Source: RGIG4694 sp964501705
GTDB lineage: Bacteria; Bacillota; Clostridia; Oscillospirales; Ruminococcaceae
Assembly: GCA_964501705.1 (NCBI GenBank)
Contig: CAZCUQ010000102.1
Span: forward strand, 1-6,512
DNA length: 6,512 nt
Direction: 5' to 3'
In this document: one piece after another, positions 5,277 to 6,512 of the stretch
Layout: the number at the start of each line of letters is the position of its first letter
Numbering within the stretch: the stretch's first letter is position 1
The notes under the pieces: generated by a model
Database searches by the model: none
The model's input: only the letters and a program-made list of their open reading frames with translations
Told to the model about the DNA's origin: nothing
Position numbers and translations under genes: made by a program

Positions 5277-6512
5277 TCACACATCCTTTTTTGTATCAAT
5301 TTTCAAATTATTCCAACGCCCGGTCTTGTATCTGACAACGCCCATTAATCCCGTAATAAACCAAGTGAGACAGCTTGTTCCCCAAATCGCCCAATATCCG
5401 ACAGAGGGAATATGGGTAAGCAGGATAGCAAATCCTATCCGTCCCGCAACCTCCATGAACCCGTTTATCATTGTATAGCCAACGTCTCCCGCACCGTTAA
5501 GCAGTCCCCGCGTGGTATGTATAAGTCCGAGAAAAATATAGAAGCACGCCGAAAGCTTCANNNNNNNNNNCCCGCTCCTATTTCAAGAACGTCCTGTTCC
5601 TGTACGAATATCCCCACAATATAGTTGCCGAAGAGCATAAATACCGCAAGCATAATGAGAGAAAAAATCACCGCAGCCTTTACGCTTTGCCGAAACCCTT
5701 TTATCACACGTTCTGTTTTTCCGGCTCCGATATTCTGTCCGGTAAATGTGGAAACCGCTGCTCCCAGCGAGGAAAACGGCTGCTGAATAAGCTGCTCGAC
5801 CCTCATTGTTGCGGTATATGCAGCTATGACCGCTTCGCTTTTAAAGCTGTTTGCTGTTCTCAGAAGATATATCATTGAAATTGAGATAACCGAATTCTGA
5901 AGCGCGACGGGAATACCTGTCCCTGCACATTTTAGAATAATTTTTCTGTCGGGTACTATGTCAGATTTGGATAATTTAAACCACGGATTTTTACAAAACG
6001 CAAAAATTATGCTTCCGGCCGCTGAGATGCCCTGTGCGGTAACCGTTGCCCACGCCGCGCCGTTTATGCCCATTTCAAACACTATTACAAAAAGCAGATC
6101 AAGCAGAACGTTAAGAATACTTGCAATTATCAAAAAAATAAGCGGAGTTTTTGAATCCCCAAGCGCCCGCATTACAGCGTTTATCCAGTTGTATGCCGCA
6201 ACAGCGGCAGTACCTGCACAGGATATTTTCATATACTGCAAAGCAGCGTCGAAAACACTGTCAAGCGTACCTAAAAGCTTCAGACAAAACGGTACGCAGA
6301 TAACGGAAACAACGCTTATCAACACGCCAAAAGCTCCGAGAACATAAGCGGAATTCGCGATCAGCTTTTTCACATTATCGTTCCTGCCCGCTCCGAAGCT
6401 TTGAGAGATAAGTATTCCGGCGCCGGTCGCAAGCCCTATGCAAAGATTGTAAAAAAGGAAAGTGAACGAACCCGTTTCACCCACTGAGGCAAACGCGCTT
6501 TTTCCCAGATAT
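5277..6512 (-). CDS. MATE-family efflux transporter, 5' end beyond the window and interrupted by an assembly gap
   Basis: A multidrug/toxin antiporter of the MATE family, an inner-membrane protein that normally has 12 helices and expels cationic compounds against Na+ or H+. About 409 of the usual ~450 residues are visible. The open frame runs off the window at 6512, with residues before the first possible GTG (6484) reading GKSAFASVGETGS, the family's conserved lead-in, so the true start lies outside. Signatures include GAGILISQSFGAG in the first half and, in the second MatE half, VSTFTGQNIGAGKTERV and RGLLNGAGD. It ends YKTGRWNN then a short Lys/Asp tail and TGA (5279-5277). The frame changes across the Ns at 5561-5570: the part before ends EIGAG, and the part after resumes with LSACFYIFLGLIHTTRG. 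Both match consecutive family sequence, so this is one gene with an unsized gap rather than two genes or a pseudogene. The exported substrate is unknown. Confidence 0.9.
5561..5570. other. Assembly gap (10 Ns) inside the MATE gene
   Basis: Ten consecutive undetermined bases lie between codons of the transporter. Joining the flanks in frame requires a true length of 3k+2, while 10 leaves a shift, so the run is a nominal placeholder. From the spacing usual between the EIGA and FYIFLGL segments in this family, only about one or two whole codons appear to be missing. Confidence 0.9.

Noticed and set aside
5277..6484. MATE gene as a frameshifted pseudogene or two separate genes
   Set aside because: The only frame change coincides with the run of Ns, and the protein matches family order on both sides.

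Overview
The window looks like a low-to-moderate GC Firmicute of the class Clostridia, probably a gut Oscillospiraceae/Ruminococcus-type anaerobe. This rests on the AT-rich intergenic regions with sigma-A boxes, the AGGA-type ribosome binding sites, and the flavour of the proteins (a short Orn/Lys/Arg decarboxylase with VDNAHGAY and LGADMCCD, an OmpR/EnvZ-like pair, and a secreted beta-helix protein with a Pro/Glu/Asn/Gly-rich linker). It is an inference from sequence style, not a database match. All genes lie on the minus strand, so transcription runs from high to low coordinates.

Layout in transcription order: (1) 6512-5277, a MATE-family multidrug/cation antiporter whose first ~40 residues lie beyond the window. 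It is interrupted by a 10-N assembly gap (5561-5570), and the flanks are in different frames only because the gap has a nominal length. (2) 5276-5038, an intergenic region with a GC-rich hairpin, a near-perfect 13-bp inverted repeat directly abutting it, and a TATAAT box. (3) 5037-4363, an OmpR/PhoB-type response regulator, overlapping by four bases (ATGA) with (4) 4366-2993, its sensor histidine kinase. (5) 2992-2890, a compact promoter region with a TATAAT box, a weak -35 and two TTTAA direct repeats 11 bp apart, all inside an ACCCCG/CGGGGT inverted repeat. (6) 2889-1015, a secreted beta-helix protein with three 69-bp tandem repeats. (7) 1014-647, an intergenic region with an intrinsic terminator and a textbook TTGACA-N17-TATAAT promoter. 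(8) 646-1, the N-terminal half of a PLP-dependent Orn/Lys/Arg decarboxylase.

The most coherent story is a sensing module: the regulator/kinase pair lies immediately upstream of one secreted beta-helix protein. That protein's promoter has the architecture expected for activation by a PhoB/OmpR-type regulator (TTTAA repeats replacing a poor -35). I infer that the two-component system controls the exported protein; this is not shown. The MATE pump and the decarboxylase look like independently transcribed neighbours. I found no RNA genes, CRISPR arrays, insertion sequences or phage genes.
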